NCBI GenBank assembly: GCA_020349905.1
Contig: CP070702.1
Span: forward strand, 1,258,339 to 1,299,313
Length of the DNA: 40,975 nt
DNA from: Candidatus Eiseniibacteriota bacterium
GTDB taxonomy: Bacteria > Eisenbacteria > RBG-16-71-46 > JAFGJU01
Direction of reading: 5' to 3'
Of this stretch, positions 16,644 to 24,246 are shown one piece after another. A model generated the notes under the pieces. That model searched no databases and was not told the origin of the DNA. It worked only from the letters and a program-made list of their open reading frames with translations. Each line of letters opens with the position of its first letter. Position 1 is the first letter of the stretch. Made by a program: the position numbers and the translations under genes.

Positions 16644-17795
16644 ATGGAGTCCTATCGCATAGCTATCACGTGCTATCCCACCTCGGGAGGCAGCGGTGTC
16701 GTGGCCACGGAGCTGGGGATGGAACTGGCGCGGATGGGCCATGAGGTCCACTTTGTCACGTATTCTCTCCCCTTCAGGCTGAAGGACTTCCAGAAAAACA
16801 TCTTCTTCCATCAGGTCGACACGCGCTTCTACTACGTGTTTCAGGACGCACCTTACAGCCTGAGCCTCGCCGCCAAGATGTGCGAGGTGGCCGAGCGCCA
16901 CCGCGTTGACGTGCTGCACGTACATTACGCCATCCCTCACGCCGTCAGCGCCTTTCTGGCCCGCAGCATGTTTGAACCGAACAGGCTTCTGACCATAACC
17001 ACGCTTCACGGGACCGACATCACGCTGGTGGGACAGGAACCCTCATTTCACAGGATTACGAAGTTCAGTATCGAGTCCAGCGACCGGGTCACCGCGGTCA
17101 GCGAGTTCCTGAGGGCTCGGACCGAAGAGAGCTTCCAGACAAAGAAAGACATCGAGGTCATCCCGAATTTCGTGGACGTGTCCAAGTTCACGCCTGACGG
17201 GGCCACGGTGGCGAAGACGCTCTTTTGTCCGTCGGGCCAGCCTCTCATCATTCACGCGTCGAACTTCCGTCCTGTCAAGAACATATCGGGTGTTCTTCGA
17301 GTGTTTTCGAGGGTTCGGGCAGAGCGTGCCTGCAGGCTGGTCATGATAGGGGACGGTCCGGAGCGGCTCCCGGCGGAGAAGCTCTGTGCCCAGCTGGGGA
17401 TAGAGGGCGACGTCCTCTTTCTGGGAAATCAGGAGTGTATAGAGCGTGTGCTGCCCATCGCCGACGTGCTTCTTCTTCCGAGCGAACACGAGAGCTTCGG
17501 ACTGGTCTGCCTGGAGGCCATGAGCTGCGGGGTACCGGTCGTTGCGACAAACGTGGGAGGTGTGAAGGAAGTCGTTCAGCACGGCAAGATCGGTTTCCTG
17601 CACGATCCCTACGACGTTGAAGGCATGGTTGGCTCGCTCCTCGGGCTGCTGGAAGACGACGACAAGAGACACACTTTCGGCCAGGAGGCGAGGCGCGTGG
17701 CCGTGGAGCAGTTCGAGGTGTCGTCCGTCGTGAAGAAGTACGTGGACCTGTACGAGAGAGCCCATTCTGGAACATCGCAAGGCACGAGCTGCTGA
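16644..17795 (+). CDS. bshA: N-acetyl-alpha-D-glucosaminyl L-malate synthase BshA
   Basis: A 383-residue GT4 glycosyltransferase that joins GlcNAc from UDP-GlcNAc to L-malate, the first step of bacillithiol synthesis. BshA-specific stretches are ITCYPTSGGSGVVATELGME at the N-terminus, VLHVHYAIPHAVSAFLA and TTLHGTDITLVGQEPSF. The C-terminal donor domain has HASNFRPVKNISGVLRVF and EHESFGLVCLEAMSCGVPVV. AAGGGGGA is the ribosome binding site. It completes a full BshA-BshB-BshC set in one operon in the order C-B-A. The distance to the convergent YfiH gene is only 24 bases and no clear terminator is visible. Confidence 0.95.
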   Translation: MESYRIAITCYPTSGGSGVVATELGMELARMGHEVHFVTYSLPFRLKDFQKNIFFHQVDTRFYYVFQDAPYSLSLAAKMCEVAERHRVDVLHVHYAIPHAVSAFLARSMFEPNRLLTITTLHGTDITLVGQEPSFHRITKFSIESSDRVTAVSEFLRARTEESFQTKKDIEVIPNFVDVSKFTPDGATVAKTLFCPSGQPLIIHASNFRPVKNISGVLRVFSRVRAERACRLVMIGDGPERLPAEKLCAQLGIEGDVLFLGNQECIERVLPIADVLLLPSEHESFGLVCLEAMSCGVPVVATNVGGVKEVVQHGKIGFLHDPYDVEGMVGSLLGLLEDDDKRHTFGQEARRVAVEQFEVSSVVKKYVDLYERAHSGTSQGTSC

Positions 17796-17819
17796 GGCCG
17801 CCAGCTACCGGCGTGTCTC

Positions 17820-18614
17820 TCAATCATTCCTCTGAAGACCGAGGCCTCCCGGAGCCGCGATGGCCATCTGCCTACCCGTGCTTCCACCGTGCGCCCTGTG
17901 TGAGAAGAACATCTGTGGCTCGCAGCACGTGCACGCAGGGGGCAGCAGGATGTTGTCGGCCGGCACTCCTCCACTGAGAGCCTGCGCGGCGTTGGCTTCC
18001 CAGAGGTCGGCAAAGGTCTTTCCGTTCCTCTCCTTCACGAACGGCCGCGGAAGTTCGGACGCTGTCCTTGTGTCCAGCTCGTAGCAGCACCCGCCGATGG
18101 ACGGTCCCAGGGCCACCGTCAGCGCTTGCCCGGACGCATCTGCCTTGGACTTCACCAGCTCTACCAGATTCCTAGTTATGCCCAGTGCGGTCCCACGCCT
18201 CCCGGCGTGAGCCAGGCCCACAAAAGAGAGCTGCTCGTCCAAGACGAACACCGGAACGCAATCGGCCACCAGGATTGCCATCCACAGCCCGGGTTTCGAG
18301 CTTGCCAACCCGTCCGCCCCGCTGAATCGGCCCGGTGCGTCTGCGTAGAGCACGGACTCCCCGTGCACCTGTTCAGGCCAGGCGCAGTCCTTTTCGTTGA
18401 GCCCCAGCGTGGAGGCAAGGAGCCGGCGATTCCTGCGAACGCTACGCGGGTCGTCGCCTACGCGCAGCGAGAGGTTCAGTCCCTCGTAGACTCCCTTGCT
18501 GAATCCGCCTGTCCGCTGCGTCACGACGGCGGCCGCGCTGCCTGGTCCAACGAGCCGAAGCACGTAAAAGGAAAGAGCTCCCCTGTTTTCTTGAAACCAC
18601 GCGAAACCCATCAC
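17820..18614 (-). CDS. pgeF: YfiH/PgeF-type multicopper-like purine nucleoside phosphorylase / laccase-domain protein
   Basis: A 264-residue DUF152 protein. Metal-ligand motifs typical of the family are present: PEQVHGE (His), VADCVPVFV (Cys) and LAHAGRRG (His), with an Arg where Trp is usual in HAGWRG. GPSIGGCCYELD and the late ACTCCEPQMFFSHRA complete the signature. Relatives act as purine nucleoside phosphorylases/adenosine deaminases or remove mis-incorporated serine from peptidoglycan precursors (PgeF). The start is GTG 18614 or the adjacent ATG 18611. No Shine-Dalgarno is in place, and a strong promoter puts transcription start at about 18614, so the mRNA is probably leaderless. Confidence 0.92.
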   Translation of the reverse strand: MMGFAWFQENRGALSFYVLRLVGPGSAAAVVTQRTGGFSKGVYEGLNLSLRVGDDPRSVRRNRRLLASTLGLNEKDCAWPEQVHGESVLYADAPGRFSGADGLASSKPGLWMAILVADCVPVFVLDEQLSFVGLAHAGRRGTALGITRNLVELVKSKADASGQALTVALGPSIGGCCYELDTRTASELPRPFVKERNGKTFADLWEANAAQALSGGVPADNILLPPACTCCEPQMFFSHRAHGGSTGRQMAIAAPGGLGLQRND

Positions 18615-18620
18615 CGCGGG

Positions 18621-18649
18621 ATTCTATTGAGTGCACCTCCGGCTGTCAA
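18621..18649 (-). promoter_or_regulatory. Strong sigma70 promoter for the YfiH gene (leaderless)
   Basis: On the minus strand TTGACA (18649-18644), 17-base spacer, TAGAAT (18626-18621). The seventh base after the -10 is 18614, the first base of the GTG start codon. Confidence 0.7.
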
Positions 18650-18684
18650 GCTGGACGCCTGCCATCGCGGAGGCCGGTTTCTCG

Positions 18685-18713
18685 TGGACTGCGTTCAGGC
18701 GCTGTGCCATAAT
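18685..18713 (+). promoter_or_regulatory. Sigma70-type promoter for the DgcN/DgcA-like operon
   Basis: TGGACT (18685-18690), a 17-base spacer and CATAAT (18708-18713). The predicted start near 18720 gives a leader of about 70 bases before the GTG at 18790. Confidence 0.5.
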
Positions 18714-18789
18714 TGCCTGTGTGCTTCTGCCCGGCGATCGTCGGGTTTCACGCTGAACCGAGTTTTCTCAGTCGCAGTCTCTACATCCC

Positions 18790-19866
18790 GTGAAGAAGAA
18801 CAGACTCGTCATACTCGCAGAGGGCGCCTTCGGCGTGCTGGGCTCCAAAACGGCTACCTGCGTCATCCGTCACAGGCAGGAGGAAGTCGTGGCCGTGATA
18901 GACAGCACCCAGACCGGGAGGACTGTGGAAGAGATCCTCGGTTTCGGAGGCCCGATCCCTATCGTTGCCGACCTTGCCGAGGCGATGAAGTACTCTCCGG
19001 ATTCCCTTCTGATAGGAATCGCCCCCAAGGGGGGAGTGCTCCCGGGGGAGTGGAGGGTCGTTCTCAAAGAGGCCATCTCACGTGGGCTGGACGTTTACAG
19101 CGGCATGCATACGTTTATCGGAAGCGACGGAGAATTCGCTCAGCTGGCGGGCCAGAAGGGTACGACTCTTGTGGATCTCAGGGACGTACCGGATGACATT
19201 CCCGTGGCACGCTGTCTCGCTGCGGGGGTCGATGCGTTCGTGGTTCTCACGGTCGGGACGGATTGTGCGACCGGCAAGATGACCGTTGCCCTGGAGATGA
19301 CAAACGAGGCCGCCAGAAGAGGACTGAAGGCTCACTTCGCCCCGACCGGGCAGACCGGCATCTACATCGCGAGAGAGGGGATAGCGGTGGACAGGGTGAT
19401 TGGGGATTTCGTGGCAGGCGCGGCAGAGAGGCTTGTCCTGGAGGGCGCCAAGGGCAACGACCTCGTGTTCGTAGAAGGGCAGGGGTCTATCTTTCACCCC
19501 GGCTACTCGGGCGTCGCACTGGCCATGCTTCACGGCGCTCTCCCGGACGCGCTGATTCTCTGCCATCAGCCGACTCGGAAGTTCGTGAGTGACTACGAGG
19601 TTCCCATCGTGCCCCTGGGCGAGGCAATCCGGATTCACGACGCGATCTCTGCGGTCGTCAAACATGCTCCCGTTGTCGGCATTGCCCTGAATTGCTACGA
19701 TCTCACCGAAGAGCAAACACTCTCAGAGATAGAAAAAGTGGAGAAGGAGACAGGTGTCCCGACCACTGACTGCGTCAAGTTCGGAGCCGGAAAGCTGGTC
19801 GATGCAGTCATCGAAAGGATAAACTCCGGAGGAAAAGGAAGATGCACTTCTCATTTGAACCCCTGA
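18790..19866 (+). CDS. DUF1611 P-loop protein, DgcN-like D-glutamate N-acetyltransferase candidate
   Basis: A 358-residue DUF1611 protein starting at GTG 18790 without an obvious Shine-Dalgarno. The N-terminal Rossmann-like domain reads LAEGAFGVLGSKTATCVIRH. The C-terminal domain has the P-loop VGTDCATGKMTVALEM (near residues 155-170), APTGQTGIYIAREG and EGQGSIFHPGYSGVALAML, all conserved in DUF1611. In a marine Pseudoalteromonas, a protein of this family (DgcN) N-acetylates D-glutamate and the product is racemised by DgcA. The coupled epimerase gene here, overlapping by 25 bases, supports the same pathway, but the activity is inferred. Confidence 0.85.
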   Translation: MKKNRLVILAEGAFGVLGSKTATCVIRHRQEEVVAVIDSTQTGRTVEEILGFGGPIPIVADLAEAMKYSPDSLLIGIAPKGGVLPGEWRVVLKEAISRGLDVYSGMHTFIGSDGEFAQLAGQKGTTLVDLRDVPDDIPVARCLAAGVDAFVVLTVGTDCATGKMTVALEMTNEAARRGLKAHFAPTGQTGIYIAREGIAVDRVIGDFVAGAAERLVLEGAKGNDLVFVEGQGSIFHPGYSGVALAMLHGALPDALILCHQPTRKFVSDYEVPIVPLGEAIRIHDAISAVVKHAPVVGIALNCYDLTEEQTLSEIEKVEKETGVPTTDCVKFGAGKLVDAVIERINSGGKGRCTSHLNP

Positions 19867-20861
19867 CCCTCAGGACTCGGCACGTGTTTGCCATTTCAAG
19901 GGGAGCCGCCGACACTTTTGGGGGCGCAGTAGTGAGGATTGAAGACGGAGGACTTGTGGGTCTGGGTGAGGCGGCGCCTTCTCCGTTCTACGGAGAGACT
20001 CAGGCCACGGTCCTGGCCGCCATCGAGCTCCTCAAAAAGGAGATTCCAGAGGACCCGTTTCAGCTGGAAGAGCTCGCGCAGCAAATGAACAGGACGTTAG
20101 GGCGCAACCCGGCCGCGAAGGCGGCCATCGATATTGCGCTGCACGACCTCGTGTGCAAGAAGTTGGGAGTCCCCCTTCACAGCTTCCTCGGCTTCTCGGC
20201 AGACAAGACCCCGTGCACGTCTTTCACCATAGGCATAGACGACGTCGAAACCATGAAGCAGCGAGCCATCGAAGCAACCGACTTCTCCGTTCTCAAGATA
20301 AAGGTGGGCACCGACAGGGACGAAAGAGTGCTCGAAGCGATTCGGAGTGTCACGGACATGACGCTCAGAGTAGATGCGAATTGTGCCTGGAGCCCGAGGG
20401 AAGCGGTCCAGCGCATCTCGGCGCTCGAAAAATTCGATATCGAGTTTGTCGAGCAGCCGATTCCCCCGGGCGACCCTGGGGCGATGAGGTTTGTCAGAGA
20501 GAACGTTTCGGTGCCCCTGATTGCCGACGAGAGCGTTGAGACTTCGTCCGACATCAGGGCGTTGGTCGGAGCTGTTGACGGCATCAACATCAAGCTGATG
20601 AAGTGTGGTGGTGTGCGCGAAGCACTCAAGATGATCCACGTCGCGCGGGCCACGGGAATGAAAGTGATGCTGGGCTGCATGGTCGAATCCTCCATCGGTA
20701 TATCAGCTGCGGCACATCTCTCTCCCGGAGTGGACTACGCTGACCTGGACGGAAACCTGCTGCTGGCAACGGACCCCTACGTGGGAGTCCAGGTCAAGCA
20801 GGGGAGACTCGTCCTGCCCTCTGAGCCCGGGTTGGGAGTCAGGGCTGGAAACGGAGCATGA
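19842..20861 (+). CDS. Enolase-superfamily epimerase (dipeptide epimerase / DgcA-like)
   Basis: A 339-residue mandelate-racemase/enolase-type protein. All catalytic positions of the Ala-Glu epimerase subgroup are visible: K-x-K in FSVLKIKVG, Asp in RVDANCAWSP, Glu in VEQPIPPGD, Asp in PLIADESVE and Lys in INIKLMKCGG. The capping domain precedes with AAPSPFYGETQ. Known members epimerise L-Ala-D/L-Glu from peptidoglycan or racemise N-acetyl-D-glutamate (DgcA). The gene begins inside the end of the DUF1611 gene, after GGAGGAAAAGGAAG, so the two products are probably made together. Choice between dipeptide and N-acetylglutamate substrate is open; the partner favours the latter. Confidence 0.9.
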   Translation: MHFSFEPLTLRTRHVFAISRGAADTFGGAVVRIEDGGLVGLGEAAPSPFYGETQATVLAAIELLKKEIPEDPFQLEELAQQMNRTLGRNPAAKAAIDIALHDLVCKKLGVPLHSFLGFSADKTPCTSFTIGIDDVETMKQRAIEATDFSVLKIKVGTDRDERVLEAIRSVTDMTLRVDANCAWSPREAVQRISALEKFDIEFVEQPIPPGDPGAMRFVRENVSVPLIADESVETSSDIRALVGAVDGINIKLMKCGGVREALKMIHVARATGMKVMLGCMVESSIGISAAAHLSPGVDYADLDGNLLLATDPYVGVQVKQGRLVLPSEPGLGVRAGNGA

Positions 20862-20862
20862 A

Positions 20863-21630
20863 GTGACGCTCCTAAACTTACAGGAGTCAATCTGCTACGG
20901 ACCGGTATCATCCAGGAGGCTTGGATGTTCACTCGGGGTGAACATCCTTCCCTTCAACTACAAGCTCTGTTCTCTGAATTGCGTGTACTGTCAGTACGGA
21001 TGGACAGAAGAGTGTCGGCTTCGGGCTGGCCGTCGTACCCGGGGTCTGCCTTCACCCGAGGAAGTGTCCCAGTCGCTCCGGAAATGCCTGGCAACGCTCA
21101 AGGAGAGGGGAGTAACGCCGCCGTACATAACGTTCTCCGGCAACGGTGAGCCGACCCTGCATCCGCAGTTCGAACGCATCGTGCGGGCCGTGAGAGAAAT
21201 CAGAGACGAGCTCGCCCCCGACGCGCTTGTCGCTGTTCTTTCCAACTCCACGACCGTGACGAGTGAGGGGGTAAGGAGGGCCCTGGAACTGTGCGACGTC
21301 CGGATAATGAAAGTCGACTGTGGGGATGCGGAGACGTTCGGCTCCTACAACAGGCCGTGCCGCGGCGTGACGCTCAAGGACATCCTGGAGGGCCTGAAGA
21401 AGCTCAGTCGCTTCACCGTCCAGACGCTGTTCACGGACCGGAACTCGAGCGACGACCTCGTAGAAGAGTGGGTCAAGGTGATAGGGGAGCTCAGACCTTC
21501 CGACGTTCAGATCTATAGTCTGGACAGGGCGAGCCCTTGCCCGGAACTTGAAGCCATGAGCAAAGACAGGCTACGGCAAATCGCCCTTCGGCTCGAGGAA
21601 GCCTCGGGTATACGCGCCGCAGTCTACTGA
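20863..21630 (+). CDS. Radical SAM protein (COG0731-like)
   Basis: A 255-residue radical SAM enzyme starting at GTG 20863, one base after the epimerase stop, with GGAG five bases upstream. The N-terminus SICYGPVSSRRLGCSLGVN is typical of COG0731 proteins. The 4Fe-4S/SAM motif is LCSLNCVYCQYG (C-x3-C-x2-C). ITFSGNGEPTLHPQFE holds the SAM-binding GGE-like segment, and VQIYSLDRASP is a later barrel strand. COG0731 includes the archaeal wyosine enzyme, but bacterial members of this size are mostly uncharacterised. Tight coupling to the DgcN/DgcA-like genes suggests cotranscription. Confidence 0.9.
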   Translation: MTLLNLQESICYGPVSSRRLGCSLGVNILPFNYKLCSLNCVYCQYGWTEECRLRAGRRTRGLPSPEEVSQSLRKCLATLKERGVTPPYITFSGNGEPTLHPQFERIVRAVREIRDELAPDALVAVLSNSTTVTSEGVRRALELCDVRIMKVDCGDAETFGSYNRPCRGVTLKDILEGLKKLSRFTVQTLFTDRNSSDDLVEEWVKVIGELRPSDVQIYSLDRASPCPELEAMSKDRLRQIALRLEEASGIRAAVY

Positions 21631-21692
21631 GTTCCAGCAACCCCTGGGAGGCTGCCATAGAGTCAGGATTTCTGCCCTGGAATTGGGCCACA

Positions 21693-22523
21693 GTGCTGCG
21701 AGTTCTGCTCTTCGTGTCCGCGTCCCTCTATGGCGCTTCGTTTGTCGCCACGACCGTGGTGAGGTCGCGGCCCCCTCACGTCGCGCAGCTGTCCCTTCAC
21801 AGGAGGCTGCTGCTTCTGGCCCTCCTTTCGCACGTGGGTTTCACACTTTTCAGAGCGTGGTGCATGGGCAGGCTGCCGTTCGTCGGCAAGCCTGAGCTTC
21901 TTTCGTGGTTCGGGCTCAGCTGCGCCGTGCTTTGTCTTATCGGTGCGGGCTGGCTGCGTTCCAGAATGGTGATCGCAAGCGGTGTGCTGTGCGCTTTCAT
22001 AGTCACGGCGTCGCTGGCAGTCTGGCACGAGCCGTGCGCTCTTCCAGGCATCGACATAATCCAGGGCGCGATGATCACCTGGTACGGTGCGGCGACGCCT
22101 CTGGCATACGCGGCAGGGGTCCTGGCATTCGCGGCGCAGCTCAGGGGAATTCTTGCAGCGGGGCGTCCGACGGGCTTCCGCGATACGGGCGGGTTCGACG
22201 TAAGTGAGGAATCCATGAACGCTGTCTCCGCCGGGCTTGTGAGGTTTGCGTTCCCTCTGATGCTCTCAGGACTTCTGGCTTTCGGGTTGGGGTCTCTGGA
22301 GGCGGTTGGGCTCGGCTGGTTCTGGCAGAGGTCCATCGCGGCGCAGCTTTTCACCGTGGTGGCGTATTCGATCCTTCTGCACCTTTCCGTTTCCAGGCCG
22401 GCGTCCAGGGGCGCGATTGTGGTCGCCCAGTCGGCGGCCCTCTGCGGAATCATCGTATCGTTCCTGTCGTTCGACGCTCCGCACGGGTTGATGCGGGGTG
22501 TGGGACTCGACATCTTCTTGTGA
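21693..22523 (+). CDS. ccsA: CcsA/ResC-like cytochrome c biogenesis membrane protein
   Basis: A hydrophobic protein of at least 276 residues with about eight transmembrane segments, followed directly by ResB. Histidines likely to bind haem are in LLALLSHVGFTLFR and YSILLHLSVSR. The tryptophan-rich WWD motif of typical CcsA (W-G-x-x-W-x-W-D) is not recognisable; the matching position reads GLGWFWQRSIAAQ. The GTG at 21693 has no ribosome binding site. GGGAGG at 21646-21651 instead points to an AUA at 21657, which would add 12 residues (IESGFLPWNWAT). It would work with ResB in System II haem delivery to apocytochrome c. Confidence 0.75.
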   Translation: MLRVLLFVSASLYGASFVATTVVRSRPPHVAQLSLHRRLLLLALLSHVGFTLFRAWCMGRLPFVGKPELLSWFGLSCAVLCLIGAGWLRSRMVIASGVLCAFIVTASLAVWHEPCALPGIDIIQGAMITWYGAATPLAYAAGVLAFAAQLRGILAAGRPTGFRDTGGFDVSEESMNAVSAGLVRFAFPLMLSGLLAFGLGSLEAVGLGWFWQRSIAAQLFTVVAYSILLHLSVSRPASRGAIVVAQSAALCGIIVSFLSFDAPHGLMRGVGLDIFL

Positions 22524-22595
22524 TCCCCGCAGTCCTGCCGCGCTGCCGGCTCGGGTGCCGGTTCAGGTTCGCGTGCAGGCCCTGAAGGAGGTCCG

Positions 22596-24086
22596 GTGAG
22601 AAAAGGCTTCCACGACACTCGAGTTCGTGAGCAGGGCCTTCAAAGGAACATTCTCTACACGACCCTTTCATCGCCGGAATTCGCACTGGCGGTGATGTTC
22701 TTCATCGGATTGGGGACGCTGTTGGGAGCGCTTTTTCCCCAGGGGTTGGACGAGGCCTATTACCTTGCCCGGTTCGGCGAGAGGATGTTTCGCATCTACG
22801 ATTCCCTGGGATTGCTGGGAGTGCTTCGTTCCTGGTGGTTCATGCTTCTCTTCGCACTCTTGCTGGTGGCGCTGGTCTTCTGCACATACGCCCGGGTCAG
22901 AGAGAGGGCCTTCAGGGTCACCAAGGGCACGGATCAGTACGAGAGCGAATTCTCCGTCCCCGCTTCCAGCGAGGACGTGCTTCTCATATTTGCGGTGCTC
23001 CTACGCTCGATAGGTTTCAGGAGAAAGGGGGTCATAACCGAGGAGGGGCGCTCAGAAATAACTGCGGTGAAGGGCATCTCCCCGTGGTTCACTTCGTTGA
23101 TGTTCCACCTGAGTGCCATTGTGCTTCTCGTGGGGCTTGCGGCCACGTACTTCTTCTCGTGGGGATACGTTGCCAGGTCGGAGAGAGGGCTCACTTCTGT
23201 CGTCCCTGCAAGGGCTCGGGAGACCAGGTGGGACAGGCTGGTTGGCAGCTCTCGTCCCTCAGGCTCGCAGCCGGAAGATGCGGGAGCTCTCAGAATCGAG
23301 CTGCTGGAACTCAGAAAGCACTACGAGTCCCTCCCCGCCGGGGTGACCGTCGCCACGTCCGGTTCCCCTCTGTCCAGAGTCTTCCTGGCGCGGGAACAGC
23401 TGTTTTCCGGTGAAGCAGACCGAGGCCTGCTCTTGAGGGGTTGGGGCAGCTTGCTTCGTGTCACGTCCGGGGAGCTCAGCGACAGCATTTACGTGGGGGC
23501 TGGTGACAGCAGGATGGTCTTTGGTCACAGCGTATCGCAAGGTGCCTTTTCGGACGTGGCGCACATCGAATTCCCCGCCCTCAGTGAAACGCTGAGAGTA
23601 GCGCTTCCCGCGAGCGTGACCAGAGAAGGTGTGCGCCTGAGTATCAGCCCTCAGCTGCTGACACAGCTTCAACTGAGACACGGGTCCAAAGACTCTGTTT
23701 CAGCGGCGCAGCCCGCCCTGCGCATCAGCGCCTCGCCTGCGGCGGAAGGATTCGGGTATTCTGGCGAGATCCCCGAAGAGACGGTCCTTCTGGGTCGAGG
23801 TGACGGGGCCGACGTGGGCGGGCTCGAGGTCAGAGTTCTTGAGGTGTTCGAGCAGAGTCTGATACGGGTGCGCAGGGACCCCGGCTGGTCCCTGACAAAG
23901 CTGGGGGCGCTGCTCGTTGTTCTTTTCTGCGTCCTGAGGCTGTACGGCCATTGGTACACTCTCAGGGTCGAACTCTCACCAAGGGGTGAGACTGGTTCTT
24001 ACCTCAAGTTGCGCATAAGGGCGTCGGGTTTACTCTCTTCTCCTCCGCGCGTGGCGCGCAAGATAGCAAGCCTCCTGGTGAAGTAG
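22596..24086 (+). CDS. resB: ResB/Ccs1-like cytochrome c biogenesis protein
   Basis: A 496-residue protein starting at GTG 22596 behind GAAGGAGGTCC. It has the ResB layout: TM1 ALAVMFFIGLGTLLGALFPQ, TM2 SWWFMLLFALLLVALVFC, TM3 near FTSLMFHLSAIVLLVGLAA, then a large extracytoplasmic domain (about residues 195-430) and a final TM (LTKLGALLVVLFCVLRLYG). The GALFPQG segment after TM1 is typical. ResB and CcsA form the haem transporter-lyase of System II. The 72-base gap from ccsA holds no promoter, so the two are one operon. Confidence 0.88.
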   Translation: MRKGFHDTRVREQGLQRNILYTTLSSPEFALAVMFFIGLGTLLGALFPQGLDEAYYLARFGERMFRIYDSLGLLGVLRSWWFMLLFALLLVALVFCTYARVRERAFRVTKGTDQYESEFSVPASSEDVLLIFAVLLRSIGFRRKGVITEEGRSEITAVKGISPWFTSLMFHLSAIVLLVGLAATYFFSWGYVARSERGLTSVVPARARETRWDRLVGSSRPSGSQPEDAGALRIELLELRKHYESLPAGVTVATSGSPLSRVFLAREQLFSGEADRGLLLRGWGSLLRVTSGELSDSIYVGAGDSRMVFGHSVSQGAFSDVAHIEFPALSETLRVALPASVTREGVRLSISPQLLTQLQLRHGSKDSVSAAQPALRISASPAAEGFGYSGEIPEETVLLGRGDGADVGGLEVRVLEVFEQSLIRVRRDPGWSLTKLGALLVVLFCVLRLYGHWYTLRVELSPRGETGSYLKLRIRASGLLSSPPRVARKIASLLVK

Positions 24087-24110
24087 GGTGCGGGAGCCCT
24101 CACATTCGGT

Positions 24111-24140
24111 TTGACATCGGGCCGGCCGAATTGGTATTGG
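24111..24140 (+). promoter_or_regulatory. Possible promoter for the AI-2E family gene
   Basis: TTGACA (24111-24116), an 18-base spacer and TATTGG (24135-24140). The -35 is perfect, the -10 poor. Confidence 0.35.
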
Positions 24141-24246
24141 TGGGGTTGTTCGAGGGGCCGCGCCGGGGCCACCAGATTGACGGCCAGTCGCGCTGCCCTG
24201 AGGCTCTGTTCCGGAGTGGCAGTCAAGTTTCTGTTGAAGGTTGAGG

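Noticed and set aside
18126..19196. A 356-codon plus-strand frame across the YfiH/DUF1611 boundary
   Set aside because: It runs antisense to YfiH and then out of frame through DUF1611, ignoring both real genes and the promoters between them.
22023..22038. TGGCACGAGCCGTGC resembling a sigma54 -24/-12 promoter
   Set aside because: It lies inside the ccsA coding region, the -12 element is GTGC and not TTGC, and no gene start follows.
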